From the NCBI GenBank assembly GCA_013139395.1, contig WTAX01000193.1:1-12253 (forward strand): a DNA stretch of 12,253 nt, written 5' to 3'. Origin of the DNA: Gammaproteobacteria bacterium. GTDB lineage: Bacteria; Pseudomonadota; Gammaproteobacteria; GRL18. Position 1 is the stretch's first letter. The number at the start of each line of letters is the position of its first letter. The notes below the pieces were generated by a model. The model worked only from the letters and a program-made list of their open reading frames with translations, was not told where the DNA came from and made no database searches. Positions 1-7,222 of this stretch are shown here, in pieces. Both the position numbers and the translations under genes were made by a program.

Positions 1-1561
1 GATGGATCCCCTTCTCTTTTAAGATCACGAACACCGAGCGCAGCGACTCGGCCGCAGAATAATCCACATCATCAACCGCCGAGGCATCTATACACAACCA
101 GCGCAGCGGCGGCTCAGCCTTATTGGCCAGCGCGGTGATCTCTTCGGAAAGTTGTTCAGCATTGGCGTAGTACATGCTGTGGGTAAATCGATAGATCACC
201 AGTCCGGGTTCAGCCTCGGCATAGCTTGGTACCGGGTGTGTATTCCAGACTCCGGAATCAGCTGGTACCAGCAGTGCGTTCTTTGGCCGATAACCACGTC
301 GTGTGTGATCAATCAATGACAGCACGATGGCCAGAATTATGCCCTGTTCAACACCGACGAAAACCACTACCACTGCAGTGATCAGAGCCACCCAGAACTC
401 CGGGCGACGCTGCTGGTAAATACGCTTCATACCAGCAATATCGATCAGGTCAATACCAATAAGGAATACCACAGCCGATAGAACTGCTTCAGGCATATAG
501 GCCAGCGGTCCAGTCAGAAACAGTAGCACCAGCAGCACGATCAATGCGGTGAACAGTAGTGACAACTGGCTGCGGCCACCGGCACTGTCAATCATCTGTG
601 TTTTAGTAGGACTGCCATTGACGACAAAGGTACCAGATAATCCAGCCCCGATATTGGCCAGACCCAAACCAACCAGGTCGGTGTTCTCACTGAAGGTTTC
701 ATTATAACGTGCAGCGTAGGCGCGCGAAGTTGCTGCACTCTGCGCCAGGATTACGACGAACATGGCAAATGCGGTGGGAAGCAATTTGCCGATCAGAGCC
801 CAGCTCCAGTCAACTTTAGGCAGACCGATATGCGGCAGGCCACTGGGGATAGTGCCCAGCACATGCACATGCTCCTTCAGACCCAGCGCCCAGCTAAGGA
901 TGATAGCACCGATAACAGCAATTAATGCCCCGGGGATCTTCTTTGAAATCTTTTTTGAACCGACGATGACCAGCAACACAGACAGCGCGACCACCAGCGC
1001 GTAGACATTAACCTGTTCGATTTGCTGCAGGTCATGCCAGACCTTATCCAGGGTACCGTGCCCGCCACCCTTAAGACCGAGCATTCCCGATATCTCACCA
1101 AACGCAACCTGTATGCCGACTCCTGTCAGAAAGCCAATTAACACGGTGCGCGACAGAAAGTCTGCCATAAAGCCCAGGCCGATAATACGCGCCAGGATCA
1201 GAAACCCAGCAGACATCAGGGCAAGCACCGCAGCCAGTGCTACATATTGATCAGAGCCGACGGCAGCCAGACCAACCAGACCGGCGGCCAGCATTGCCGC
1301 AGTGGCTGAATCGGCGCCCACCACCAGATGCCGTGATGACCCGAACAGTGCAAACAATGCCATCGGGATCAGAATGGTGTACAGACCCAGAATCACCGGC
1401 ACACCGGCAATCTTGGTATAACCCATAACTTCTGGAACCGCCAGGGCGGCCAGAGTCAATGCGGCGATCAACTCATTCGGAATCTGCGCCGCCTTGATTG
1501 GTAATACTCCCTGCATAAACGGCAGGCGGAAGCCTGATGGCTCTTTATTAGTGTCAGACAT
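1..1561 (-). CDS. SulP-family inorganic anion transporter, 3' end outside window
   Basis: This is an inner-membrane anion transporter of the SulP family; the substrate is probably sulfate, bicarbonate or a related anion and cannot be fixed from sequence. About 520 codons are present and the reading frame is open to the window edge, so the last few dozen residues are missing (the family is usually 550-600). The N-terminal region (residues ~20-85) has the SulP signature with GLYT, ALFGSSRHLVVGADSATAA, followed by many hydrophobic segments up to ~residue 420. A cytoplasmic STAS domain begins near residue 450 (PGLVIYRF, then IDASAVDDVDYSAAESL). The GADSATAA wording differs from the GP-containing form common in characterised sulfate permeases. 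The start is ATG at 1559-1561, directly after the TAG of the ParB-like gene, with a GGGGG Shine-Dalgarno at 1571-1575 inside that gene, so translation is probably coupled. Base composition is richer in G+C than the genes from 2361 onward. Confidence 0.93.
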   Translation of the reverse strand, partial: MSDTNKEPSGFRLPFMQGVLPIKAAQIPNELIAALTLAALAVPEVMGYTKIAGVPVILGLYTILIPMALFALFGSSRHLVVGADSATAAMLAAGLVGLAAVGSDQYVALAAVLALMSAGFLILARIIGLGFMADFLSRTVLIGFLTGVGIQVAFGEISGMLGLKGGGHGTLDKVWHDLQQIEQVNVYALVVALSVLLVIVGSKKISKKIPGALIAVIGAIILSWALGLKEHVHVLGTIPSGLPHIGLPKVDWSWALIGKLLPTAFAMFVVILAQSAATSRAYAARYNETFSENTDLVGLGLANIGAGLSGTFVVNGSPTKTQMIDSAGGRSQLSLLFTALIVLLVLLFLTGPLAYMPEAVLSAVVFLIGIDLIDIAGMKRIYQQRRPEFWVALITAVVVVFVGVEQGIILAIVLSLIDHTRRGYRPKNALLVPADSGVWNTHPVPSYAEAEPGLVIYRFTHSMYYANAEQLSEEITALANKAEPPLRWLCIDASAVDDVDYSAAESLRSVFVILKEKGIH

Positions 1562-2311
1562 CTAGCCGTTCCCCCTATATCCAGGCAAGCCACGCGCTTC
1601 ATTACTTGAAGCAAGGTACAAGACTTCATCGACAACCTCCTTGCCATCATCGGTCAGTTCCAGACGACCGTGTTCATCGACCTCAAAGGCGAAGTCATCA
1701 AAAGTATGTTTTCCAGCCAGGATATCCTGATCCAGCAAGACCCGGGTACGAAAAAAATTGGCCCATTTGAATTCCGAAAACGGTGCATTGTTTTTAATAT
1801 AGCCGTGCTGTTCACGAACGATCCAGGCCAGGCTGCGGTAGGGATCGAAGGCAAGCTCCTTGATATGCTTCGGCAGCATCTTCGGTTGCTGTGGCCCACC
1901 GCCAGCCCGATCAAACAGATAGACCATATTACGTTCGTGCATGGTCTTCCAGAAATAAACCTCTTCCAGCGAACTGGCATTGGCCAATACCTTAACGTAT
2001 ACGCAAATGTTATTGCCGAGCGACTTATGCTCAACATCGTACAAAGCACGTACCAGATGGTGATGATCAACCAGATAAAACTTGTCGCCACGCACTACAA
2101 TTGGAATTGGCCTGACGCGCAAATAATCGTGTAGCTTGCCCGGGTCCTTTTTCAACTTCTTGCGCATATGTCCGGCGCGTACTTTGATTTCCGCTTTACC
2201 GACTGCAAACTGAGTTGGAGACAGATCTTCAATACGTAGTTTATAGAAATCATCAACCCTCGCATCAGAGGGACACCATGAAAATTCTGAATCACACACA
2301 TGTTTACTCAT
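1562..2311 (-). CDS. ParB-like protein (ParBc_2-type putative nuclease)
   Basis: This 249-residue cytoplasmic protein looks like the ParBc_2 family, described as putative ParB-like nucleases; no activity has been established that I can point to. Evidence is the order of conserved blocks: LSPTQFAVGKAEIKVRA near residue 29, a PIPIVV strand, then the YLVDHHHLVRAL block, later a WKTM segment, MLPKHIKELAFDPYRSLAW, and a C-terminal APFSEFKWANFFRTRVLL block. The frame stays open for 49 more codons upstream, but that stretch overlaps the end of the patatin gene. I chose the ATG at 2309-2311 because AGAGAG lies about nine bases before it and the family-like sequence starts soon after. The stop codon directly abuts the SulP start, so the two are almost certainly co-transcribed, which suggests a role linked to the transporter rather than to chromosome partition. 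No ParA partner is present. G+C is higher than in the adjacent patatin gene. Confidence 0.8.
   Translation of the reverse strand: MSKHVCDSEFSWCPSDARVDDFYKLRIEDLSPTQFAVGKAEIKVRAGHMRKKLKKDPGKLHDYLRVRPIPIVVRGDKFYLVDHHHLVRALYDVEHKSLGNNICVYVKVLANASSLEEVYFWKTMHERNMVYLFDRAGGGPQQPKMLPKHIKELAFDPYRSLAWIVREQHGYIKNNAPFSEFKWANFFRTRVLLDQDILAGKHTFDDFAFEVDEHGRLELTDDGKEVVDEVLYLASSNEARGLPGYRGNG
1571..1576 (-). promoter_or_regulatory. Strong ribosome binding site for the SulP gene
   Basis: On the minus strand AGGGGG stands about nine bases before the ATG at 1559-1561. It lies within the last codons of the upstream ParB-like gene, whose TAG stop (1562-1564) touches the ATG. The position supports this start codon and translational coupling of the two genes. 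Confidence 0.6.
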
Positions 2312-2360
2312 TAGTAATGTCTCTCTATAGAGGTATAATAACCGTTCTGAAATACTCTCA

Positions 2361-3725
2361 CTATTTCTTGCCAATCTCTCCTTGCAAATCAGAGAGCAAA
2401 CGTTGATATTCCGGATTTTGGTAAAGCAAATTGACCCCCGTACCAACCAGACGTTCAATATTTTCTTTGCTTAAACCAAAACTGGTTGGGATCTTATTTA
2501 ACAATAAGCGCAACTCATTTTTTTGCACATTTTTTAAGCTCACATTAATAAAATAAGATTTAACCTGATGTTCTGGTGTAGAGATCGCTTTAGTCCATTG
2601 TTTAATTTTAAACTCCAACAATGCTTGTGTAGTGCGATTAAAACGATGCAGTTGAATATCACTCATCGAATTAATGGTATCAAGGATGGATGGTTCTTTG
2701 TTGCTGATATCCATATCAAAATTTGGATCGGTGGAAGAATTAACTGAAATAACAACAAAATATTTTGGTGGTTTGGTCTTCATATTTTGCAGAGTCTGTA
2801 CAGCACCACCGGACAGGGTTACAAAATCATATAAAGCGAGCAGACCCAGATTGTCTGTGATACCACCATCAACCAGATGAATATAACGAAGTCGCTTTTT
2901 GTTTAATAAGATTTCAATACCCTTGACAGATTCTGCCAGTAGAGGGTCTTCATTTATCTCAAGTTGTGCCTTTGACCTTTTTAACCACTCAGGTTCGAAT
3001 GAATCGCAGTCAGAATATTTTTCAAGAACAACAGGTAAAAACACAATGGGTACCGATGATGAAGCCGCTACGGCTTTAGCTACCGGAAAATTATCAAGCC
3101 GGGAACAAAACAGGTCAAAATATTCCTCAATAAATGAGAAACGTACACCATTACCCAAACCTGATGCATTAATAACAATTAATGGCCCGTCTTTTTTGAA
3201 ATCGGAGAAAGTGGCATTATGGAAAACAGTGTCATTATAAAAGCGGATTGCCATCTCAGTCCGACCGCCCTTTCGAAACCATTCGATTGGGTTCATCAGC
3301 CCCCAGAATAAATGCTTTTCGACATCACGCAAAAGAAACGCATGCTCAAAAGTATCAAAAATACCATCACCATTAAGGCCATAGTAGGCAGATGTAAAGC
3401 TGCCACCAGAGACTGAGCTAATCTGGTCTATTTGATCAAGCAAACGTGAAGACTGACCATCTACTTCAATGGTAGTATCTCTAAGTCCCTTTAAAACGCC
3501 ATAAGCAAGTGCCGCTGCACGCGTCCCACCACCAGAGAAGCTAACAGCAAGATCAAGGTTTGTATTACGATCCAGTTGATTAGCCGCTTTCCAGGAAAAG
3601 GCATTAGGCTTTTCCTCATCTGTTTCAGTCTCTGTTTTTACTGTGTTGTCTATTACACCATAGGTAGTACAGCCAGTAAGCAACAACACCAGTAATACTG
3701 AATAGAGACAACTTAATTTCTTCAT
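2361..3725 (-). CDS. Patatin-like phospholipase lipoprotein
   Basis: This is a predicted lipid-anchored serine acyl hydrolase of the patatin family, 454 residues, acting on phospholipids or other acyl esters in the envelope. A lipoprotein signal (MKKLSCLYSVLLVLLLTGC) gives a lipobox LTGC with Cys19 as the lipidation site; residue 20 is Thr, so outer-membrane sorting is likely. The oxyanion loop is GGGTRA at 65-70. The nucleophile elbow is SVSGGS with Ser106 as the likely catalytic serine; the first glycine of the usual G-x-S-x-G is a serine here. The partner aspartate is Asp286 in VDGGITDNLG. Both dyad residues are therefore present and the enzyme should be active. It is the last gene of a three-gene cassette, 31 bases after the glycine-zipper lipoprotein. 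The Shine-Dalgarno is weak (GAGA, about ten bases before the ATG). The ParB-like gene begins 49 bases downstream, so read-through is possible. Confidence 0.93.
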   Translation of the reverse strand: MKKLSCLYSVLLVLLLTGCTTYGVIDNTVKTETETDEEKPNAFSWKAANQLDRNTNLDLAVSFSGGGTRAAALAYGVLKGLRDTTIEVDGQSSRLLDQIDQISSVSGGSFTSAYYGLNGDGIFDTFEHAFLLRDVEKHLFWGLMNPIEWFRKGGRTEMAIRFYNDTVFHNATFSDFKKDGPLIVINASGLGNGVRFSFIEEYFDLFCSRLDNFPVAKAVAASSSVPIVFLPVVLEKYSDCDSFEPEWLKRSKAQLEINEDPLLAESVKGIEILLNKKRLRYIHLVDGGITDNLGLLALYDFVTLSGGAVQTLQNMKTKPPKYFVVISVNSSTDPNFDMDISNKEPSILDTINSMSDIQLHRFNRTTQALLEFKIKQWTKAISTPEHQVKSYFINVSLKNVQKNELRLLLNKIPTSFGLSKENIERLVGTGVNLLYQNPEYQRLLSDLQGEIGKK

Positions 3726-3756
3726 TAGTATTATTCTCGTTTATTTACATAGGGTT

Positions 3757-3981
3757 TTATTCAGAGTCTTTACCCTTTATATTACCAACAATACCACCAG
3801 CAATTGCACCAATTGCAGCACCCGTCCAGCCATCACCACCTGTTGCTGCTGCAATCCCACCACCGACCACAGCACCAATAGCACCGCCAGTCAGTGTACC
3901 TTGTTCTTCATTACTCATATTAGTACAGGCGACAGAACTGCTTAACATGATTGCCATTAGAGGATATTTAATTTTATTCAT
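3757..3981 (-). CDS. Small glycine-zipper lipoprotein
   Basis: This is a 74-residue predicted lipoprotein. The signal peptide ends at a lipobox-like SVAC, putting the acylated cysteine at residue 19, followed by TNMSNEEQ. Two glycine-zipper helices follow: GGAIGAVVGGGIAAATGG (about 32-49) and TGAAIGAIAGGIVGNIKG (about 53-70). Such zippers let two helices pack tightly in or against a membrane and are common in small outer-membrane or periplasmic proteins, often of the SlyB or OmpA-associated kind. A clear GGGAG lies five bases before the ATG, inside the ten-base gap after the preceding gene, so the two are co-translated from one mRNA. The exact role is unknown; co-transcription with a patatin lipoprotein suggests envelope maintenance or delivery of, or partnership with, that enzyme. 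Confidence 0.85.
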   Translation of the reverse strand: MNKIKYPLMAIMLSSSVACTNMSNEEQGTLTGGAIGAVVGGGIAAATGGDGWTGAAIGAIAGGIVGNIKGKDSE

Positions 3982-3991
3982 GGTAACTCCC

Positions 3992-4357
3992 TTATTTTTT
4001 CATGTTTTCTTTTGCCATATGATAGAGTACCTCTATCACGGCTTTATTTTCATTTTGAGGCTGTTCAGCATAGTATTTATTCAGTTTCATAACGAGATCA
4101 GCAATTGAAATACCTGACAGGCCTTCTAATAAAACAGGGACAATGCTGTGACCTCGTAATGCTTCATATTTGTCTCCGGCCATAGCCTGTTCAATTTCAA
4201 GTATATTACCGACACCAAATAAAAAAGCTCTCTTTTGTTCCATGCTTGAAGTGACCCAATGACCACCATTAATAATATCAAGATCTTCTGCACTCCAGGC
4301 AGATACATTTATGATTAAAAAAATAGAAAAAACAAAAAAAATACATAACTTTTTCAT
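3992..4357 (-). CDS. Exported protein of unknown function, 121 residues
   Basis: I do not recognise a named family. The first ~23 residues are a Sec signal peptide (MKKLCIFFVFSIFLIINVSAWSA, likely cut after SAWSA), leaving a periplasmic protein of about 98 residues with no cysteines. The mature part begins EDLDIINGGHWVTSS, then MEQKRAFLFGVGNILEIEQA, and is probably mostly helical; a pattern of Trp followed by Ser-Ser and a K-x-A-F-L-x-G-x-x-N motif is the most distinctive part. A relationship to small Rap1a-like periplasmic proteins crossed my mind, but the expected cysteines are absent. It is the first gene of the cassette with the glycine-zipper and patatin lipoproteins. AGGA about nine bases upstream supports the start. 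Its upstream region contains a long copy of the dispersed repeat, which may carry the promoter. Confidence 0.8.
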   Translation of the reverse strand: MKKLCIFFVFSIFLIINVSAWSAEDLDIINGGHWVTSSMEQKRAFLFGVGNILEIEQAMAGDKYEALRGHSIVPVLLEGLSGISIADLVMKLNKYYAEQPQNENKAVIEVLYHMAKENMKK

Positions 4358-4377
4358 AAAATTATTTCCTAAGTAAT

Positions 4378-4500
4378 TTAAAAAGTAAATCTGGCATCGG
4401 CATAAGGGCAGCTCATTTGCAAAATTTCTAATGGCCCATGACCATCAAAAAATATGCCAGCCTTGCCTAATTTGTAATTAACGAATTGGAACTGCAGCAG
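4378..4500 (-). pseudogene. Startless coding-like fragment, 40 codons
   Basis: Between a TGA at 4501-4503 and a TAA at 4378-4380 the minus strand has a 40-codon open stretch whose translation looks protein-like: NYKLGKAGIFFDGHGPLE followed by ILQMSCPYADARFTF. It has no ATG, GTG or TTG start at its beginning and no ribosome binding site, and it ends 20 bases before the 121-residue gene. It may be the 3' remnant of a gene broken by the repeat at 4519-4644. I do not recognise the family. It could also be chance open frame, but the sequence is less A/T-biased than the bases around it. Confidence 0.3.
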
Positions 4501-4518
4501 TCATGCTACCAATAATTT

Positions 4519-4644
4519 TTCATGCAAATGGAGAATAAATTTTTATATTAAATCTGCTTTAGTGTTCTTTACAATTTAGCAAATTAATAGATTTTTAAAA
4601 TCCCTCTCTAAGAGTGGTTCTGTATCCCCCTTTTCGGGTGATCC
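4519..4644 (-). repeat. Dispersed intergenic repeat, long copy A
   Basis: This stretch aligns end to end with 10526-10653 at roughly three quarters identity by eye, in the same orientation. On the minus strand it starts GATCACCC, has two short hairpins with ATCnCCT...AGGG cores, then ATTTGCTAAATTGTAAAG, and ends TTCTCCATTTGCATGAA. A shorter relative is at 8904-8970. The copy lies downstream of the cytochrome gene and upstream of the three-gene envelope cassette. The pair TTGTAA, 18 bases, TAATAT within it could serve as a weak sigma-70 promoter for the cassette; that is an inference. Confidence 0.75.
4597..4642 (-). terminator. Tandem hairpins in repeat A, likely intrinsic terminator
   Basis: Reading the minus strand, a first hairpin ATCACCC-GAAAAG-GGGGAT (4642-4624) is followed by a second, CCACTCT-TAG-AGAGGG (4618-4602) with one bulged A, and then ATTTT. 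The second hairpin with its short T run fits a modest rho-independent terminator for transcription coming from the cytochrome gene and the mini ORF at 4658-4753. Confidence 0.5.
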
Positions 4645-4657
4645 TTTTCATTCTTGT

Positions 4658-4753
4658 TTAGAGATAATTTTTCCTGCAGGTAAAGGTCAATGTAAAATTC
4701 AGATATAATATAGCTAGGCTCAGGCTAAATAGCATAAGGGAAATTCGTTTCAT
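4658..4753 (-). CDS. Possible signal-peptide-like mini ORF, 31 residues
   Basis: An ATG at 4751-4753 preceded by AAGG at eight bases opens a 31-codon frame: MKRISLMLFSLSLAILYLNF, then TLTFTCRKNYL and TAA. The basic start and hydrophobic core resemble a Sec signal peptide or a single-helix membrane peptide. It starts 33 bases after the cytochrome stop, so it could share that mRNA. The frame ends 13 bases before repeat A, so it may be the surviving 5' end of an exported-protein gene truncated there. A genuine small membrane protein cannot be excluded. Confidence 0.4.
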   Translation of the reverse strand: MKRISLMLFSLSLAILYLNFTLTFTCRKNYL

Positions 4754-4786
4754 AATATTTACCTTTTAACTTTTGTTCAGATAAGT

Positions 4787-7114
4787 TTAGTTTGATAAAT
4801 CACGTATTAATTGTTTTAAATCCTGATTATCCGGCATAATAACAATCAGCTTTTTCGCATAATATAATGCTTCCTGATTTTTCCCTGCATCACGGTTAGT
4901 GGTGGTGAGTGCTATTAAAATCTGAATATTATCTGGAAATTGTTCAAGTGTCTCTTTTAGTATCTGCAGCGCTTCTTCTATCTGTCCCGCTGAGCTTAAT
5001 GCAATGGCATAGACATATTGATAACGTATATTGTTCTTTGCATTCAATGCAGCAGCCTGTAATTCGATCAAAGCAAGAGCGGTCTCCTTTTGTCTGATAT
5101 ACGACAAACCCAGCGCATGATGTAACTCTGGATTATCAGGTATTATACTTAAGCCTTTTTTAAGAATTGCACCCGACTCACTCTCACGCCCTGTTTGGCT
5201 GAGTAATTGAGCCAACCCGAGATAAGCTGGAATATATTGAGATTGTAATTTAAGTGCCTGTCGATAGGCTGTTTCTGATTTTTTAAACTGCTTTAAATCA
5301 AAATAATAGTTGCCCAGATTTGTCTGAGACTCCGGACGCTCGGCATTAAATAACTGTGCATCAATATATTCCTGTTTGGCATCATTCAGCTGTTTTCTGG
5401 CTTGTTGTGGAATTTTCTCCTCAGGAAATGTACTTAATATTCTTGCTGCTTCTATACGAACGCTGCGAACATCATCGTAAATTTTAGGAAAGGCTAAAGC
5501 CATTTTAAATTTGTCATCAAAAGTAACCAGTGCCTCTAATGCCGCCAAGCGGATTGCTGGATCGGGATCATTGAGCTGAGTTTGTAATATTTTCACCGAA
5601 GTTTGATCTGGATAGCTGCCTAATTCTGCTAATGCCGTTGCTCGGGAAATGACTGGCTGGTTTTTATCCATGATGAGTTTATAAAGTAATAACTCAGCTC
5701 CCGCTAATTGGTTTTGATGGGCAAATAATGCTGGAGCAAATTGCTGCAGGCCCGTGTTTTGTGCTTTTTTTGATGATTTTTCAGTCCACTCCGTGATTCG
5801 ATTATCAGCCCATTGCGGCGTATTAACCGTGTGACACTTATTGCAGGCATTAGGTATATCAGTCTTGCTGGAGAGTATTTTATCAGACAGATCCGGGCGT
5901 GGTATTCTGAAGCTGTGATCATGCCGGTCATCCACACCCATATAAGTTGTAGTGGGCATGTGACAATCAAGACACGTCACATCAGTTTTATGAAAATGAT
6001 GTGTTTCTGTGCGGTATGTTTCAGGCATATGACATTGGTTACATACCAGATCACCCGGCAATTTTAGCGTGGCGCTATGAGGATCATGACAATCAGAACA
6101 GGTGACACCCGCCTGATGCATTTTACTTTGCACAAAGGATCCATAAACATACACTTCGTCACGAATTTGTCCGTCACTATAGTACAAGCCAGAAGTTAAC
6201 CGGGCAGGACGGAAAGAATTCATTAATGGTTGATCAATTGAATCATGACCTATTTGAGAGCGTCTGCTGTGACAACGGGCACAGGTTTCAATTTCATGCT
6301 GACTGTCCTTAGACTGAGAACGTTGAGGTTGTTTACTTATTGGATCAATTATCCATTGAATATTCTTACGTTCATTTAAAATATTTGATAAGCCCATATT
6401 GTTAAATAAGGGACTGTCATGTATTGTTGTACTCGTTGTTTTGTCATTCTTGTTAAGTGCAGCCCATTGTATGTGGTTTGAAGCTGGACCATGACAAGCT
6501 TCACAGGAAACATTGATTTCAGACCAACTGGTTTGATAGCTGTCGGTTTCACTCTGATAATTTTTTTCGAGATTAGTTGAGTGGCAGAAGGCACACATAT
6601 AATTCCAGTTCAAATTCTGACCAGTCCAGTGCAGGATATCATCCGATTCAATTTTTTCATCAGGGTGTAAATGATACCAGCGTTGCCCGCCCTGTTTTTT
6701 TGTTCGGGAATCCCAGGCAATATCAAGTGCCTGCAAACGTCCTCCAGGGAACTCAATTAAATACTGCTGTAATGGATAAATGCCAAAAGTATATTTTATT
6801 TCATAATCCTGTAATTGCCCATCAGGGCCATCGGTTTTTACCCAATACTGGCTTTTATTATTTGCATTTTTGATGTAAAAAGTGGTAATTAATCCATAAT
6901 TGTCAAAAGTTGCTTGATTAAAATCACCCAATACAGTGACCTGAGTCGCATGTTGCATGGCCTGATTATGCTGAGAAGTGAGCCATTGTTTGACTTCTTC
7001 CTGATGACATTCAGTACAGGCTTGATAACCAACATAGTTGTTTTTAGAAATAGTCTCATTAGCGAGGCTATTAAGAGATAAAAAAGTCAAAAATGTATAA
7101 ATAAGGTATTTCAT
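4787..7114 (-). CDS. Octaheme cytochrome c with HEAT-like and TPR repeats
   Basis: This is a periplasmic multiheme c-type cytochrome of 775 residues that should take part in electron transfer; its redox partner and substrate are not evident. A signal peptide covers about residues 1-18. Eight CxxCH heme-binding motifs are visible with cysteines at about 33, 174, 204, 278, 339, 358, 381 and 424 (CTECH, CAFCH, CEACH, CARCH, CSDCH, CNQCH, CLDCH, CNKCH). Sequence around hemes 5-8, including CSDCHDPH, CHMPTTTYMGVDDRHDHSF, IPRPDLS and PNACNKCH, is typical of the cytochrome c554-like/TPR fusion family. Residues ~470-590 read as HEAT-like helical repeats, with an AIRLAALEAL unit and a VRIEAARIL unit. 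Residues ~598-770 contain about five TPR units, for example LGNYYFDLKQFKKSETAYRQ. The Shine-Dalgarno is not obvious. The sulfatase ends 108 bases upstream, with a perfect palindrome between them. Cytochrome c maturation genes are not in the window. Confidence 0.92.
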   Translation of the reverse strand: MKYLIYTFLTFLSLNSLANETISKNNYVGYQACTECHQEEVKQWLTSQHNQAMQHATQVTVLGDFNQATFDNYGLITTFYIKNANNKSQYWVKTDGPDGQLQDYEIKYTFGIYPLQQYLIEFPGGRLQALDIAWDSRTKKQGGQRWYHLHPDEKIESDDILHWTGQNLNWNYMCAFCHSTNLEKNYQSETDSYQTSWSEINVSCEACHGPASNHIQWAALNKNDKTTSTTIHDSPLFNNMGLSNILNERKNIQWIIDPISKQPQRSQSKDSQHEIETCARCHSRRSQIGHDSIDQPLMNSFRPARLTSGLYYSDGQIRDEVYVYGSFVQSKMHQAGVTCSDCHDPHSATLKLPGDLVCNQCHMPETYRTETHHFHKTDVTCLDCHMPTTTYMGVDDRHDHSFRIPRPDLSDKILSSKTDIPNACNKCHTVNTPQWADNRITEWTEKSSKKAQNTGLQQFAPALFAHQNQLAGAELLLYKLIMDKNQPVISRATALAELGSYPDQTSVKILQTQLNDPDPAIRLAALEALVTFDDKFKMALAFPKIYDDVRSVRIEAARILSTFPEEKIPQQARKQLNDAKQEYIDAQLFNAERPESQTNLGNYYFDLKQFKKSETAYRQALKLQSQYIPAYLGLAQLLSQTGRESESGAILKKGLSIIPDNPELHHALGLSYIRQKETALALIELQAAALNAKNNIRYQYVYAIALSSAGQIEEALQILKETLEQFPDNIQILIALTTTNRDAGKNQEALYYAKKLIVIMPDNQDLKQLIRDLSN

Positions 7115-7170
7115 AAAATAAGGCTAATCAGTTCAGGTAGGGAGTTTTTTAATAATATGATGTGAGAGTA

Positions 7171-7206
7171 TATTATTACGAACCAACAATTTGGTTCGTA
7201 ATAATA
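7171..7206. repeat. Perfect 16-bp inverted repeat between sulfatase and cytochrome
   Basis: The arm TATTATTACGAACCAA at 7171-7186 is matched exactly by its reverse complement at 7191-7206, with a four-base CAAT loop. It begins 16 bases downstream of the sulfatase stop. On the minus strand it is not followed by an immediate T run (TATACTCTCAC follows), so it is not a standard intrinsic terminator. It may be an mRNA 3' stabilising hairpin for the sulfatase message, a rho-assisted stop or an operator for the cytochrome gene. Confidence 0.7.
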
Positions 7207-7222
7207 ACGAGATGATAGTGTC

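Noticed and set aside
762..1428. Plus- and minus-strand frames inside the SulP gene
   Set aside because: The SulP frame is continuous and carries family motifs through this whole region; the other frames are by-products of its higher G+C.
1654..2134. Long open frames on both strands within the ParB-like gene (1654-2091 minus, 1670-2134 plus)
   Set aside because: They are shadows of the ParB-like coding sequence, without ribosome binding sites or recognisable domains.
1562..2311. Chromosome or plasmid partition locus
   Set aside because: There is no ParA gene and no parS-like repeat cluster, and the protein is of the ParBc_2 type instead of a partition ParB.
2312..2458. 49-codon upstream extension of the ParB-like gene
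   Set aside because: It overlaps the end of the patatin gene in another frame and shows no family-like sequence; the ATG at 2311 fits better.
2674..3240. Plus-strand open frames inside the patatin gene
   Set aside because: They lie antisense to a gene with clear catalytic motifs and their translations are not protein-like.
6577..6873. 98-codon plus-strand frame antisense to the cytochrome
   Set aside because: It is antisense to the heme-binding region and has no domain or start signal.
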